Shown piece after piece: positions 51,858-61,433 of a stretch of 64,000 nucleotides of DNA. The notes below the pieces were generated by a model that saw only the letters and a list, made by a program, of their open reading frames with translations, searched no databases and was not told where the DNA came from. The first letter of the stretch is position 1, and each line of letters opens with the position of its first letter. The position numbers and the translations under genes are program-made. The stretch comes from an uncultured Porphyromonadaceae bacterium (lineage in GTDB: Bacteria > Bacteroidota > Bacteroidia > Bacteroidales > Barnesiellaceae_A): the NCBI GenBank assembly GCA_900538705.1, contig UPZG01000003.1, forward strand, positions 1-64,000, read 5' to 3'.

Positions 51858-53186
51858 ATGATAGATAACACCGTTTTTCAAGATAAAACTGCCGTTTACT
51901 ACACGTTGGGTTGTAAACTCAATTTTGCCGAGACTTCAACGTTGGGACAATTGCTTGCCGAGCAAGGCATTAGAAAGGCGCGCCCTGGCGAGAAGGCCGA
52001 TTTGTGTGTGATAAATACCTGCTCGGTAACGGAGTTAGCCGATAAGAAGTGCCGTCAGGCTATACGTCGTATAGCTCGAAAGCACCCGGGCGCTTTTGTC
52101 GTGGTTACGGGTTGTTATGCTCAGTTGAAGAGCGACGAGGTCGCTACTATGCCTGAGGTCGATTTGGTATTGGGTGCCGAGCAGAAATTAGACTTGCCCA
52201 AGTATTTGCCCATGTTGGCAAAAGAAGAGCATGAAGCCTACGTTGTGACACCGTGGAAAGAAATTACGACCTTTTCGCCCTCATGTTCACGAGGTGACCG
52301 TACCCGCTATTTCTTGAAGGTGCAAGATGGGTGTGATTATTTTTGTACTTATTGTACCATACCTATGGCGAGAGGTCGCAGTCGTAGCGGTACAGTAGAG
52401 CAGCTCACTGAGCAGGCGCGCCGTGTAGCTGACGAAGGAGGAAAGGAGATTGTTATTACGGGTGTCAATATAGGAGATTTTGGTAAGCGAAATGGCGAGA
52501 CGTTTCTTTCGCTGATAGCATCACTCGACACAGTGGAAGGAATAGAACGGTATCGTATCTCTTCTATTGAGCCCGATTTACTGACCGACGAGATAATTGC
52601 TTTTGTTGCCTCTTCCAAACGCTTCTGTCCGCATTTTCATATTCCGTTACAATCGGGAAGCGACTCAGTGCTGCGTCTTATGAGGCGGCATTATGACACA
52701 GCTCTTTTTGCCGATAAGGTGGCAACTATCAAACGATATATGCCCCATGCTTTTATTGGTGTAGATGTTATTGCCGGCATGCGGGGTGAGACCGACGAGC
52801 GTTTCGAAGAGAGCTATCGCTTTATAGAGTCGTTAGATATTTCGCAACTACATGCTTTTACCTATTCAGAGCGTCCTAATACCAGGGCGTTGACCATAGA
52901 ACCCGTAGTGCCGGTACATGTTCGTCACGAGCGATGCAATCGTCTGATACAGCTCTCTGAGCAGAAATTGCATGATTTTTATGCCCGGTATGTGGGGAGT
53001 GTACGACAAGTTCTTTTTGAACAACCTGTGAAGGGACATCCCATGCATGGGTTTACCGATAACTATATACGGGTAGAAATGTCGGCGGTACCCGAAGCTG
53101 TCAATACCGTACGCGCCGTTGTATTGGGCGAGAGTAATGAGCAGGGCGATGCCCTCACCGCTCGTTTTGTGGAGGAGTCGATATGA
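51858..53186 (+). CDS. mtaB: tRNA t6A37 methylthiotransferase MtaB
   Basis: A 442-residue radical-SAM methylthiotransferase that converts t6A37 to ms2t6A37 in tRNAs reading ANN codons. Two iron-sulfur sites: N-terminal Cys19 (TLGCKLN), Cys55 (NTCSVTE), Cys86 (TGCYAQ), and the radical-SAM CxxxCxxC Cys159, 163, 166 (DGCDYFCTYCTIP). A TRAM-like C-terminal domain follows. Distinguished from MiaB and RimO by the tRNA-modifying MtaB pattern with TYCTIPMARGRSRS. First gene of a three-gene operon with overlapping starts. Confidence 0.92.
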   Translation: MIDNTVFQDKTAVYYTLGCKLNFAETSTLGQLLAEQGIRKARPGEKADLCVINTCSVTELADKKCRQAIRRIARKHPGAFVVVTGCYAQLKSDEVATMPEVDLVLGAEQKLDLPKYLPMLAKEEHEAYVVTPWKEITTFSPSCSRGDRTRYFLKVQDGCDYFCTYCTIPMARGRSRSGTVEQLTEQARRVADEGGKEIVITGVNIGDFGKRNGETFLSLIASLDTVEGIERYRISSIEPDLLTDEIIAFVASSKRFCPHFHIPLQSGSDSVLRLMRRHYDTALFADKVATIKRYMPHAFIGVDVIAGMRGETDERFEESYRFIESLDISQLHAFTYSERPNTRALTIEPVVPVHVRHERCNRLIQLSEQKLHDFYARYVGSVRQVLFEQPVKGHPMHGFTDNYIRVEMSAVPEAVNTVRAVVLGESNEQGDALTARFVEESI

Positions 53187-54097
53187 GGCATATAGCAGAA
53201 GATACGGCTTATTATCTACTCTATGGAGTATTGTATTTGTTGGCATTATTGCCATGGGCCATATTATACCTACTGAGCGATATACTATATTATATAGTAT
53301 ATTATATAATAAGGTATAGACGTAAGGTAGTACGTGCCAATCTTGAAATGGCTTACCCTTTAAAAACTGAACAGCAACGGCGAGACATAGAACGTCATTT
53401 TTATCGGTTTCTGGCTGATTATGTTGTGGAAACCATCAAGTTACTGCATATAAGTGATGCTGAGACAAAACGTCGAATGCGCTTTGAGAATGCCGAATTG
53501 ATAGACCGTTTGACAAGTGAAGGACGTTCTGTTATCTTATTATTGGGGCATTATGGTAATTGGGAGTGGATACCTTCCCTCACCATGTGGTGCGATAACA
53601 GTCGGTTTGCCGGGGGACAGATATACCGCCCGTTGCGAAACCGTTGTTTCGACCGTTTATTCTTACATTTGCGCACGCGATTTGGTACAGAGTGTATTGC
53701 CAAAAAGGATACTTTGCGTGTGTTGTTGCAGCATAAACGTAGTGGAAAGCCTTTTGTTACCGGTTTTATGGCCGATCAAACACCCTCACCATCCAATATT
53801 CATCACTGGACTATGTTTATGGGCATGCCTACACCGGTACTTACCGGATACGAAACTTTGGCCCGGAAACTGGATGCTGCCGTTGTATATATCGATGTGG
53901 AGATACTCTCTCGCGGTTATTATAAGGCTGTATTCAAGTTGATGGAAGAGCATCCGGCCAATAATACCGAGGGCTTCCCGGTCGCCGACCGTTATATGGC
54001 GGCTATGGAGGATACTATCAGCCGTTCGCCTCATGCGTGGTTGTGGACTCATAAAAGATGGAAACATTCTCATTTGTTTGTAAATAGTACGATATGA
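53183..54097 (+). CDS. lysophospholipid acyltransferase family protein (LpxL/HtrB-like)
   Basis: A 304-residue membrane-bound acyltransferase, probably adding an acyl chain to lipid A. One membrane segment at ~10-50 (LYGVLYLLALLPWAILYLLS). Catalytic HX4E motif HYGNWEW near 127-133; other family parts are RYRRKVVRANLEMAYPL and GFMADQTPSPSNIHHWTMFM. It starts inside the mtaB stop (ATGA) and ends inside the next gene's start, so it is translationally coupled. The start of the frame contains a run of TA repeats (53278-53310). Confidence 0.88.
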   Translation: MRHIAEDTAYYLLYGVLYLLALLPWAILYLLSDILYYIVYYIIRYRRKVVRANLEMAYPLKTEQQRRDIERHFYRFLADYVVETIKLLHISDAETKRRMRFENAELIDRLTSEGRSVILLLGHYGNWEWIPSLTMWCDNSRFAGGQIYRPLRNRCFDRLFLHLRTRFGTECIAKKDTLRVLLQHKRSGKPFVTGFMADQTPSPSNIHHWTMFMGMPTPVLTGYETLARKLDAAVVYIDVEILSRGYYKAVFKLMEEHPANNTEGFPVADRYMAAMEDTISRSPHAWLWTHKRWKHSHLFVNSTI

Positions 54098-55101
54098 AAT
54101 CTGTCGCTGTCGTAATACTTAATTGGAATGGAGCTTCGCTACTTTCGGAGTTCTTGCCCTCTGTATGTCGCTATACATCGCCCGATGTGGCCGATGTGAT
54201 TGTGGCCGATAATGGTTCTACCGATCATTCATTTCAGTTGTTGGAGCATGATTTTCCACAAGTAGGGATTATTCGTTTTTCCCAAAATCATGGATTTGCC
54301 GAGGGGTATAATCAAGCTGTGAAACAACTGACAGACTATCGATATATAGTGTTGCTCAACTCAGATGTTGCAGTGTCTGAGGGGTGGTTAGAGCCTCTTT
54401 GGGATTATGCCGAGGCGCACCCCGAAGTAGGGGCTCTACAACCCAAGATACGCTCGTATCGTAATCCTTCGCAATTTGAATATGCCGGTGCGTGTGGAGG
54501 TTTCTTAGACTGTAACGGTTACCCGTTTTGTCGAGGACGTATTTTTGATACAGTAGAGGAAGATAACGGGCAGTATGACGATGTGACAGATATATTTTGG
54601 GCTTCGGGAGCCGCCTTGTTTATACGTCGCGACGTATATGTGGCTGTGGGGGGGCTTGATGCCGATTTCTTTGCTCACATGGAAGAGATAGATTTATGTT
54701 GGCGTGTAAGATTGGCCGGATATGCAGTGAGGGTTGTGCCTATGTCGGTAGTGTATCATCTTGGAGGTGCAACGCTCGACAATTCCAATCCCTATAAACT
54801 TTATCTTAATTTCAGGAACAACCTGCTTATGATGTATAAAAATCTTCCGGTTCGTGAGGGGCGTCGAGCTTTGTTTATACGCAGGCTTTACGATACCATG
54901 GCACTGTTCCGCTATTTACTTACTGGGAAATTTGCTTGTGTAAAAGCCGTATGGTTGGCACATGTCGACTTCAGAAGTATGCGTAGTATGTATACGGCTC
55001 AACCAGCAGAGAATATCTTGAAAGCAATTCCAGTGTGTCGTCATAATATTGTATGGGATTATTTTATCAAACATATACGGCAGTTTTCAGAACTTAAATA
55101 A
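54094..55101 (+). CDS. family 2 glycosyltransferase
   Basis: A 335-residue GT2 enzyme. N-terminal nucleotide-sugar fold: VAVVILNWNGASLLSEFLPS, VIVADNGSTDHSFQLLE, and the metal site VLLNSDVAVSEGW. WASGAALFIRRDVYVAVGGL and FFAHMEEIDLCWRVRLAGY match the rhamnosyltransferase-like branch. No transmembrane segment; likely a cytoplasmic enzyme on lipid-linked glycans. The acceptor is unknown. It is the third gene of the mtaB operon, joined by a 4-base ATGA overlap. Confidence 0.9.
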   Translation: MKSVAVVILNWNGASLLSEFLPSVCRYTSPDVADVIVADNGSTDHSFQLLEHDFPQVGIIRFSQNHGFAEGYNQAVKQLTDYRYIVLLNSDVAVSEGWLEPLWDYAEAHPEVGALQPKIRSYRNPSQFEYAGACGGFLDCNGYPFCRGRIFDTVEEDNGQYDDVTDIFWASGAALFIRRDVYVAVGGLDADFFAHMEEIDLCWRVRLAGYAVRVVPMSVVYHLGGATLDNSNPYKLYLNFRNNLLMMYKNLPVREGRRALFIRRLYDTMALFRYLLTGKFACVKAVWLAHVDFRSMRSMYTAQPAENILKAIPVCRHNIVWDYFIKHIRQFSELK

Positions 55102-55230
55102 TAGGATATTGGCAAGTTAATTTTACAAAATAAACTGCCATGATATGATTCATATGCTTTTAAAATGGTTGTAAATACGGGTGGCTTTTCATAACTTCGC
55201 CACGTAGTTTACGATACCAACAGACACTCT

Positions 55231-56538
55231 ATGCTATATTATAGTACTCGAAAACAATCGCCAATGGTCTCGTTGAAGGAGGCTCTCATGAGAGGTTTGG
55301 CTCCTGATGGAGGGCTATACATGCCGCAGACCATACGACTTTATCCTCCGGCATTCTATAAGAATATGGCCGGTATGTCGTTGCGTGAAATTTCATTTAT
55401 CGTTGCCGAAGCCTTTTGGAATGACGATATTCCGGCCGATGTCTTGCAAGAGATAGTATATGACGCTATCAATTTCGATATGCCACTTGTCAAGGTGGCC
55501 GAGAATCGGTATCTTATAGAGCTGTTTCATGGCCCTTCGTTTTCATTCAAAGATGTTGGCGTTCGTTTCCTGTCTCGGTTACTGAGATATTTCGGTGGTA
55601 AGACCGCACAAAAGACTGTCAATATTTTTGCTTCTACTACAGGTGATACGGGAGCGGCTCTGGCTGAGGAATTTGCTGGCGTACCAGGCGTAAGGGTTTA
55701 TATACTTTATCCGCATGCCAAGGTGAGTGACATGCAGGAAAAACAGATGTCAGTGCCCAGTGGTAATGTAGTCCCAATAGAGGTTGATGGTACGTTTGAA
55801 GATTGTCAGAATCTTGTACGACAAGTATTTATTGATAAAGAACTTCGTCGTAATATCCTTATAACATCGGCCAACTCGGTGAATATAGCTTGCCTTTTGC
55901 CACAGTCGTTCTACTATTTTTATGCATATGCCAATCTGTTGAAAATGGTAGATAAACCAACCGATGTGGTGTGCAGTGTGCCTTGTGGTAGCTATGGTAT
56001 TCTTGTGGCCGGGTTGATAGCCAAGCGTATGGGTTTGCCTGTGAAGCGTTTTGTAGCTGTTACCAATTGCAACGATACATTTGTGCGTTATCTTAATACG
56101 GGCGATTTTAGACCTCAACCTGTCGTGTCGACAATGGCTCGTTCAATGAATGTGGAGGCGCCTTCTAATATAGAACGTATAAGTGAACTGTATGCCAATG
56201 CTCATGACCGTTTGAAAGTCGATATAGAGTGTGTGAGCTATAATGATGAGCAGATTGGCGAGACAATACGCCGTGTTTATGGCGAAGCCGATTATTTGCT
56301 CGACCCCCATGGAGCTGTTGCGTATAAAGCTCTTGAAGAGCGGCTTCGTCCCGGCGAGATAGGCATTTCGCTCGAGCCTGTACATCCGGCCAAGTTTGTC
56401 GAAAATGAGAAAAATATTTTAAATATTGATAAGCCTCTACCTTCGCAATTAGCAGATGTCATGAGACGCCATAAACGCAGTATTCCTATGTCGCCTCTTT
56501 TTGCCGATTTGAAGAAATTCTTGTTACAAGAAATGTAA
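55231..56538 (+). CDS. thrC: threonine synthase
   Basis: A 435-residue PLP-dependent enzyme converting O-phosphohomoserine to threonine. The PLP lysine is in GPSFSFKDVGVRF; phosphate-binding TTGDTGAALAEEFAG and the substrate region SANSVNIACLLPQSFYYFYA are present. Length fits the type found in Bacteroidetes. It ends 5 bases before the convergent glucosaminidase gene. A weak -7-like TAACTTCG lies near 55190. Confidence 0.95.
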   Translation: MLYYSTRKQSPMVSLKEALMRGLAPDGGLYMPQTIRLYPPAFYKNMAGMSLREISFIVAEAFWNDDIPADVLQEIVYDAINFDMPLVKVAENRYLIELFHGPSFSFKDVGVRFLSRLLRYFGGKTAQKTVNIFASTTGDTGAALAEEFAGVPGVRVYILYPHAKVSDMQEKQMSVPSGNVVPIEVDGTFEDCQNLVRQVFIDKELRRNILITSANSVNIACLLPQSFYYFYAYANLLKMVDKPTDVVCSVPCGSYGILVAGLIAKRMGLPVKRFVAVTNCNDTFVRYLNTGDFRPQPVVSTMARSMNVEAPSNIERISELYANAHDRLKVDIECVSYNDEQIGETIRRVYGEADYLLDPHGAVAYKALEERLRPGEIGISLEPVHPAKFVENEKNILNIDKPLPSQLADVMRRHKRSIPMSPLFADLKKFLLQEM

Positions 56539-56543
56539 TCTAG

Positions 56544-57449
56544 CTATCGCAGCTTGAGAGTGTCTCCCGGAGACAGAGTAGCATCACGCCGCATTTTGTT
56601 TCGTTTGGCAAGATGTTTTAGTTGGATACCATATAGTTGGGAGATGTCAAGTAAGGTTTCGCCCTCTTTTACGACATGCAGATTGAAGCCCTCGGCAGCT
56701 TTTTTGTTTTTCTTTTCCAGATATACGATGTCGCCTGCTGATAGTGTAACGTCAGTTTTGCTATCATTGTAACGAGCCAGCTCCTTGGGCGAAAAGCCAA
56801 AGTCGGCAGCAATGTTTTGGTAAGTGTCGCCTTCGAAAGCTTCGACGTATAGAAGGCCCCATGAGCGATATACGGCATGTCGTGGAGTAGCTGTACGATA
56901 TGCGGTTTCGTCGGTGTTTTCTTCTTTTTTCTCGATACGTTTTGTTTTCTTTACAAAGCGATTGAGGTCATATAGTTCTATGATGTTTATGAGCTTTTCG
57001 GCATATGAGGGGTCGGTGGCATATCCGTATTTTTTCAGCCCGCGAGCCCAACCCTTATAATCGGTAAGTTTTAGTTTAAATAAATTTTGGTAACGGTCTC
57101 GAAGTAAAAATTCAGAATGGTCGCGGTATGACTCTTCGGCACTGCGATATTTGCGGTAGCAATCGCGTTTGTAATGAATGGTAGCACCATCCCACTCATG
57201 ACACTTTATGCCGAAGTGGTTGTTGGCTTTGCGTGATAGTTCGCTGGTACCGGCCCCCGATTCGAGCAAACCTTGAGCCAGGGTGATACTGGCTGGGATA
57301 CCATAACGTTGTTGGTGTTCTTGTGCCAAGCGGTAGAACTTCTCGATATACGCTTCGTACTGTTGGTTGCGACGACTTTGAGCCGTCGTGTCGGGCATTA
57401 GGAGTAATGTTGCCACGACAATCATAATAAAAGTGACGATTCTCTTCAC
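56544..57449 (-). CDS. glucosaminidase with two LysM domains
   Basis: A 301-residue exported peptidoglycan hydrolase. A GTG start at 57449 gives a good signal peptide (MKRIVTFIMIVVATLLLMPD, cut near TTAQ); an ATG at 57425 would lose the charge. Glucosaminidase domain (~30-170): GIPASITLAQGLLESGAGTS, then KANNHFGIKCHEWDGATIHY, and SYRDHSEFLLRDRYQNLFKL. Two LysM motifs follow (VEAFEGDTYQNIAADFGFSP and VVKEGETLLDISQLYGIQLK). It should act in cell-wall turnover in the periplasm. The longer open frame upstream overlaps cdd and lacks family similarity. Confidence 0.92.
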   Translation of the reverse strand: MKRIVTFIMIVVATLLLMPDTTAQSRRNQQYEAYIEKFYRLAQEHQQRYGIPASITLAQGLLESGAGTSELSRKANNHFGIKCHEWDGATIHYKRDCYRKYRSAEESYRDHSEFLLRDRYQNLFKLKLTDYKGWARGLKKYGYATDPSYAEKLINIIELYDLNRFVKKTKRIEKKEENTDETAYRTATPRHAVYRSWGLLYVEAFEGDTYQNIAADFGFSPKELARYNDSKTDVTLSAGDIVYLEKKNKKAAEGFNLHVVKEGETLLDISQLYGIQLKHLAKRNKMRRDATLSPGDTLKLR

Positions 57450-57512
57450 GCAGAAAAAGATTATTTGCCGAAAAAAGGTTTTGACGATATCCGATTTTCC
57501 GATGAAAACAGT

Positions 57513-57520
57513 TATATTTG
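57513..57520 (+). promoter_or_regulatory. putative cdd -7 box
   Basis: TATATTTG, 26 bases before the cdd start codon. No TTTG at the standard spacing, so the site is only partial. Confidence 0.5.
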
Positions 57521-57545
57521 TGCAAGTAGAGACAATGTAAGCTGT

Positions 57546-58022
57546 ATGGAAAAAGCGAATATCGTTACAAATATACTTGTTTGCAGTTATAATGAGTTGA
57601 CTGAAGAGCAAAAAAAATTGGTAGATTGTGCCAAGGAAGCCTCTACAAGGGCTTATGCTCCCTATTCGTGTTTTAGTGTGGGGGCTGCAGCTTTGCTTGA
57701 TAATGGGGAAATCATAGAAGGTAGCAATCAGGAAAACGCAGCTTATCCGTCGGGCATTTGTGCCGAACGTACCACACTCTTTTATGCTGGGGCACGTTAT
57801 CCTGACAGCCCGGTACGGAAATTGGCTATCGCTGCCATGAAAGACGGAGCATATATAGCTTTGCCTACAGCACCTTGCGGAGCTTGTCGGCAAGTTATCC
57901 TTGAGACGGAGAACCGTTATGATTCACCCATAGAGATATTGCTTTACGGGGAGGAAAAAACATATATTGTTTCTTCGATAAAAGAGTTGTTGCCGTTGAG
58001 TTTTGGAAAAGACAACCTTTGA
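57546..58022 (+). CDS. cdd: cytidine deaminase
   Basis: A 158-residue zinc cytidine/deoxycytidine deaminase. Motifs: YAPYSCFSVGAAALLDNGE, the zinc and catalytic Glu site GICAERTTLFYAGA, and PTAPCGACRQVI (two zinc Cys). It is the homotetrameric small type, with an all-Cys zinc site (Cys in CAE, then CGAC). The start at 57546 (MEKANIVTN) is chosen over 57465 because of the -7 box at 57513. Slightly longer than usual at the N-terminus. dnaX follows after 18 bases. Confidence 0.93.
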   Translation: MEKANIVTNILVCSYNELTEEQKKLVDCAKEASTRAYAPYSCFSVGAAALLDNGEIIEGSNQENAAYPSGICAERTTLFYAGARYPDSPVRKLAIAAMKDGAYIALPTAPCGACRQVILETENRYDSPIEILLYGEEKTYIVSSIKELLPLSFGKDNL

Positions 58023-58040
58023 TTCCATAGTTTGTCGAGG

Positions 58041-59795
58041 ATGGAAAATTATATTGTTTCGGCGCGGAAATACCGCCCGTCAACATTCAAATCGGTAGTA
58101 GGACAGAAAGCTCTTACTCGTACACTTAAAAATGCTATTGATGCCCACAAACTGGCGCATGCATATCTTTTTTGTGGCCCGCGTGGTGTGGGTAAGACCT
58201 CCTGTGCCCGTATTTTTGCAAAAACCATCAATTGCTTACATCCTACGGCCGATGGTGAGGCTTGCAACGAATGTGAGTCATGCCGTGCCTTTAATGAACA
58301 GCGGTCTTATAATATATTGGAATTGGATGCCGCCTCAAACAATGGTGTCGACGAGATACGTGCATTGGTCGACCAAGTACGTATTCCTCCGCAAGTGGGC
58401 GAGTACAAGGTTTTTATTGTCGACGAGGTGCATATGCTTTCTCCGGCGGCATTTAATGCTTTCTTGAAAACGCTTGAGGAACCTCCTCATCATGCTATCT
58501 TCATATTGGCAACTACCGAGAAGCACAAGATATTGCCAACCATTTTGTCTCGCTGCCAGGTATATGACTTTCATCGCATTACGGTTGACGATATAGCAGA
58601 ACATCTTCGTTACGTTGCAGAGCAGGAGGGTATTGCGGCTGAGCCTGAGGCCCTGAGTGTAATTGCTCAGAAAGCCGATGGAGGTATGCGAGATGCACTC
58701 TCGATATTCGACCAGATAGCAAGTTTCTCTGCCGGGAATATTACATATAAGTCGGTTGTTGAAAATCTGAATATCCTCGACTACGAGTATTATTTCAAAT
58801 TGACCGATGCTTTCTTGGCAGGTGATGTTCCCACGGCATTATTGGCATACAAAGATATATGTGACAAAGGTTTTGAGTCGCAATATTTTATAGTGGGTTT
58901 GGGCAACCACTTTCGCAATCTGTTGGTATGTAAAGACCCGGTTACCCTGCCGCTTTTTGAGATGGGCGAGTCGATAGCACAGCGATATGGAGAGCAGGCA
59001 GCTCGTTGTCCAGTGCAATTCCTATATAAAGCGATGGAATTGGCCAATACTTGCGACCTTAATTATAAAATAAGCAATAATAAACGCTTTCTGGTAGAGC
59101 TAATGCTTATCCAGCTTTGCCAGCTTGTTGCGGTTCCGGCCGAGGCTTCGAGTACATCTGATGCGCCATCATTACGACCTATTAAGCCTGCGACACCGGT
59201 TCAGGGAGCTTCTCATCAACCTGCCACTTCGCAGCCTCAAGCTGGTCAGCCTGCCTCTCGGCCTGCGACTCCGGCAACGCTTCGACCTTCTTTGTCGCAG
59301 CAGTCGCATCCTGCTGCAGCGGCTACACGTCCTAAAAATCAGGTGTTGAGTATGGGTAAGCCCCCCGTCCCATCGATACGTATCAATGCAACAGCTAAAA
59401 ATGGTGAGGTTACCGAAGAAAAACCGTTACGCGATACATCTTTCTCGCAAGATGAATTATTGCAATCGTGGAATAGTTTTGTCTCAACTATTACCGATGA
59501 GGTTGCATTATGTAATACGATGCGTACGCATTTGCCGCAGTTGAAAGACAAAAACATATGTTTGGTTATCGTCGAAAGTCCTATCCAGCAGGCACTGCTA
59601 CTTGAAAAACAAGATGCTATTACCGATTTCCTGAGAGCAAAGCTCAAGAATGACTTTGTGACCATAGAGTTGGTTGTGCAGGCTTCGGAAGAGAAAAAGG
59701 TAACCTACGATGCTGCCGACATTATAGCAGCCATGAATGAAAATAATCCTAATCTCGAAAAGGCAATCAAGATACTTAATTTAGAGATGGAATAA
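58041..59795 (+). CDS. dnaX: DNA polymerase III subunits gamma and tau
   Basis: A 584-residue clamp-loader subunit. AAA+ N-terminal domain: Walker A GPRGVGKT (46-53), zinc site around CLHPTADGEACNECESC, Walker B VDEVHMLSP, and SRCQVYDFH. Domain III is followed by a Pro/Ala/Gln/Ser-rich linker (~375-450), then a tau-like C-terminal domain (DELLQSWNSFVSTITDE ...). The length is that of tau; I do not see a programmed-frameshift signal in the linker. The start ATG is 58041 (MENYIVSARKYRPSTF), the usual N-terminus. It follows cdd closely. Confidence 0.93.
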   Translation: MENYIVSARKYRPSTFKSVVGQKALTRTLKNAIDAHKLAHAYLFCGPRGVGKTSCARIFAKTINCLHPTADGEACNECESCRAFNEQRSYNILELDAASNNGVDEIRALVDQVRIPPQVGEYKVFIVDEVHMLSPAAFNAFLKTLEEPPHHAIFILATTEKHKILPTILSRCQVYDFHRITVDDIAEHLRYVAEQEGIAAEPEALSVIAQKADGGMRDALSIFDQIASFSAGNITYKSVVENLNILDYEYYFKLTDAFLAGDVPTALLAYKDICDKGFESQYFIVGLGNHFRNLLVCKDPVTLPLFEMGESIAQRYGEQAARCPVQFLYKAMELANTCDLNYKISNNKRFLVELMLIQLCQLVAVPAEASSTSDAPSLRPIKPATPVQGASHQPATSQPQAGQPASRPATPATLRPSLSQQSHPAAAATRPKNQVLSMGKPPVPSIRINATAKNGEVTEEKPLRDTSFSQDELLQSWNSFVSTITDEVALCNTMRTHLPQLKDKNICLVIVESPIQQALLLEKQDAITDFLRAKLKNDFVTIELVVQASEEKKVTYDAADIIAAMNENNPNLEKAIKILNLEME

Positions 59796-59869
59796 TCACT
59801 TCGCGCAGCAGCATGCTTATGTAAGGAGGGGACGTTCTGGCCTATACAAATTAAAAAGTGTGGAAAAGT

Positions 59870-59901
59870 ATTGCGTAATATTCACGGGTTGATTACTTTT
59901 G
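59870..59901 (+). promoter_or_regulatory. ansA promoter
   Basis: ATTG (59870-59873), 20 bases, TACTTTTG (59894-59901). The asparaginase start is 34 bases downstream. Confidence 0.75.
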
Positions 59902-59934
59902 TTTATACATTTATAACATATAACACACCGAGGT

Positions 59935-60990
59935 ATGGCGACATCGTTGACATCAGTACTCATTATTTATACCGGCGGAACTATTGGTATGGCGCAAAAC
60001 CCTGTTACGGGGGCATTAGAGCCGTTCAATTTTCATCATCTGTTAGATAATGTACCCGAATTACGGCTGTTAGGTTCTTCTATTTCAACCATACAATTTG
60101 AGCCTCCCATAGACTCGTCTGAGATTGAGCCGTCGCAATGGGCAAGACTGGTGTCTCTTATTTCAGAAAATTACGATTTGTTCGATGGATTTGTTGTCTT
60201 GCATGGAACCGATACTATGGCTTATACAGCCTCGGCGGTAAGTTTTATGCTCGAAAATTTGAGTAAGCCCGTTATTTTCACCGGTTCGCAGCTCCCTATA
60301 GGCGTGTTGCGTACCGATGGTAAAGAAAATCTTATTACCGCCATAGAGATAGCGTCGGCAAAATATCCCGACGGTAGACCTATTGTGCCAGAGGTATGCA
60401 TTTTCTTTGAGAATTCGCTTATGAGGGGCAATCGTACCAGCAAGATAAGTGCCGAGAATTTCAATGCCTTTGCTTCGCCCAACTATCCATTACTGGCACA
60501 AGTGGGTGTACACATCAGCTACGACGAAAGCGAGATACGTCGTCCCGATGATACTTTGCCTCTGAAAGCTCACTTCTTAATGGATACCAACATAGCTGTA
60601 TTGAAGCTATATCCTGGAATAAGCCGCCAGGCTGTTCATCAAATATTGAATATCCCGGGCTTGAAGGGCGTTGTGATGGAAACATTTGGAGCGGGCAATG
60701 CTCCAAAGTGTGAATGGTTCTTGTCGGAATTGCGTACGGCAATACAGCGAGGCATTGTGATTGTAAACGTTACACAATGTAACAGTGGTAGTGTACAAAT
60801 GGGATTGTACAGTACTGGAAATACTTTATTGGGATGTGGGGTATTGAGTGGCTATGACAGTACTACAGAAGCTGCCATTGCTAAGTTGATGTTCCTTTTC
60901 GGTCATGGTCTTTCGCCCAAAGAGGTAGCAGCCGCAATGAACCGTTCTTTTGTAGGCGAAATAACTATTTCTGACAAAGATTCTCTTTAA
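59935..60990 (+). CDS. ansA: type I asparaginase
   Basis: A 351-residue L-asparaginase, cleaving asparagine to aspartate and ammonia. The two catalytic threonine motifs are present: YTGGTIGMAQNP near 12-23 and VVLHGTDTMAYTASAVSFML. The RTDGKENLI segment is also present. No signal peptide, so a cytoplasmic type I (low-affinity) enzyme. Length fits. The C-terminal domain is complete. Convergent with rpsO across a terminator. Confidence 0.94.
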   Translation: MATSLTSVLIIYTGGTIGMAQNPVTGALEPFNFHHLLDNVPELRLLGSSISTIQFEPPIDSSEIEPSQWARLVSLISENYDLFDGFVVLHGTDTMAYTASAVSFMLENLSKPVIFTGSQLPIGVLRTDGKENLITAIEIASAKYPDGRPIVPEVCIFFENSLMRGNRTSKISAENFNAFASPNYPLLAQVGVHISYDESEIRRPDDTLPLKAHFLMDTNIAVLKLYPGISRQAVHQILNIPGLKGVVMETFGAGNAPKCEWFLSELRTAIQRGIVIVNVTQCNSGSVQMGLYSTGNTLLGCGVLSGYDSTTEAAIAKLMFLFGHGLSPKEVAAAMNRSFVGEITISDKDSL

Positions 60991-61003
60991 TGGAGATATA
61001 TAC

Positions 61004-61066
61004 ATGCTCTTATGTAAGAGCATAAACAAAAAATGGTCGCCCCGTTTGTTGTGGCGACCATTTTTT
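61004..61066. terminator. bidirectional terminator between ansA and rpsO
   Basis: The main stem is AATGGTCGCC (61032-61041) and GGCGACCATT (61053-61062), flanked by A and T runs on both sides, so it works on both strands. A second hairpin, ATGCTCT/AGAGCAT (61004-61010 and 61017-61023), precedes it. Confidence 0.9.
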
Positions 61067-61082
61067 TGTTTGTTCTCGCAGC

Positions 61083-61358
61083 TTATTTGCGAATACCAAG
61101 TTCTTTGTTGGCGATGATGGCACGATATCTGTTGATATCTTTTCTCATCAAGTAGTCGAGCAAACGACGACGTTTACCTACCAACATTTTCAAAGCCCTT
61201 TGTGTCGTATAATCTTTATGGTTTGACTTCAAGTGTTCAGTCAAACGAGAAATACGGTACGAGAATAATGCTATCTGAGCCTCGGGAGAGCCAGTATCAG
61301 TATTGGACTTTCCGTATTTCTCAAAGATTTCTGCTTTTTTCTCAGCGGTTAAATACAT
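61083..61358 (-). CDS. rpsO: 30S ribosomal protein S15
   Basis: A 91-residue S15 binding 16S rRNA in the 30S platform. Typical sequence: MYLTAEKKAEIFEKYGKSNT, DTGSPEAQIALFSYRISRLT, and LVGKRRRLLDYLMRKDINRY. The start at 61358 is chosen from the family length (88-91); the frame runs upstream to 61403, which is inside the -7 box. Monocistronic, with its own promoter. Confidence 0.97.
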   Translation of the reverse strand: MYLTAEKKAEIFEKYGKSNTDTGSPEAQIALFSYRISRLTEHLKSNHKDYTTQRALKMLVGKRRRLLDYLMRKDINRYRAIIANKELGIRK

Positions 61359-61402
61359 TTCCTTTTGAGTTTTATAGTTGTTATATAAATCTTTTGAGCG
61401 CA

Positions 61403-61433
61403 CAAAGGTAGCAATAGTTTTTATAAATGCAAA
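61403..61433 (-). promoter_or_regulatory. rpsO promoter
   Basis: On the minus strand: TTTG (61433-61430), 19 bases, TACCTTTG (61410-61403). An exact consensus. The S15 leader would be about 40 bases. Confidence 0.88.

Noticed and set aside
57450..57893. N-terminal extension of the glucosaminidase gene
   Set aside because: It runs antisense to cdd with no similarity; the GTG at 57449 gives a standard signal peptide.
58041..59795. Programmed frameshift in dnaX
   Set aside because: I found no slippery A-run with a downstream stem in the linker; a single full-length frame is open throughout.
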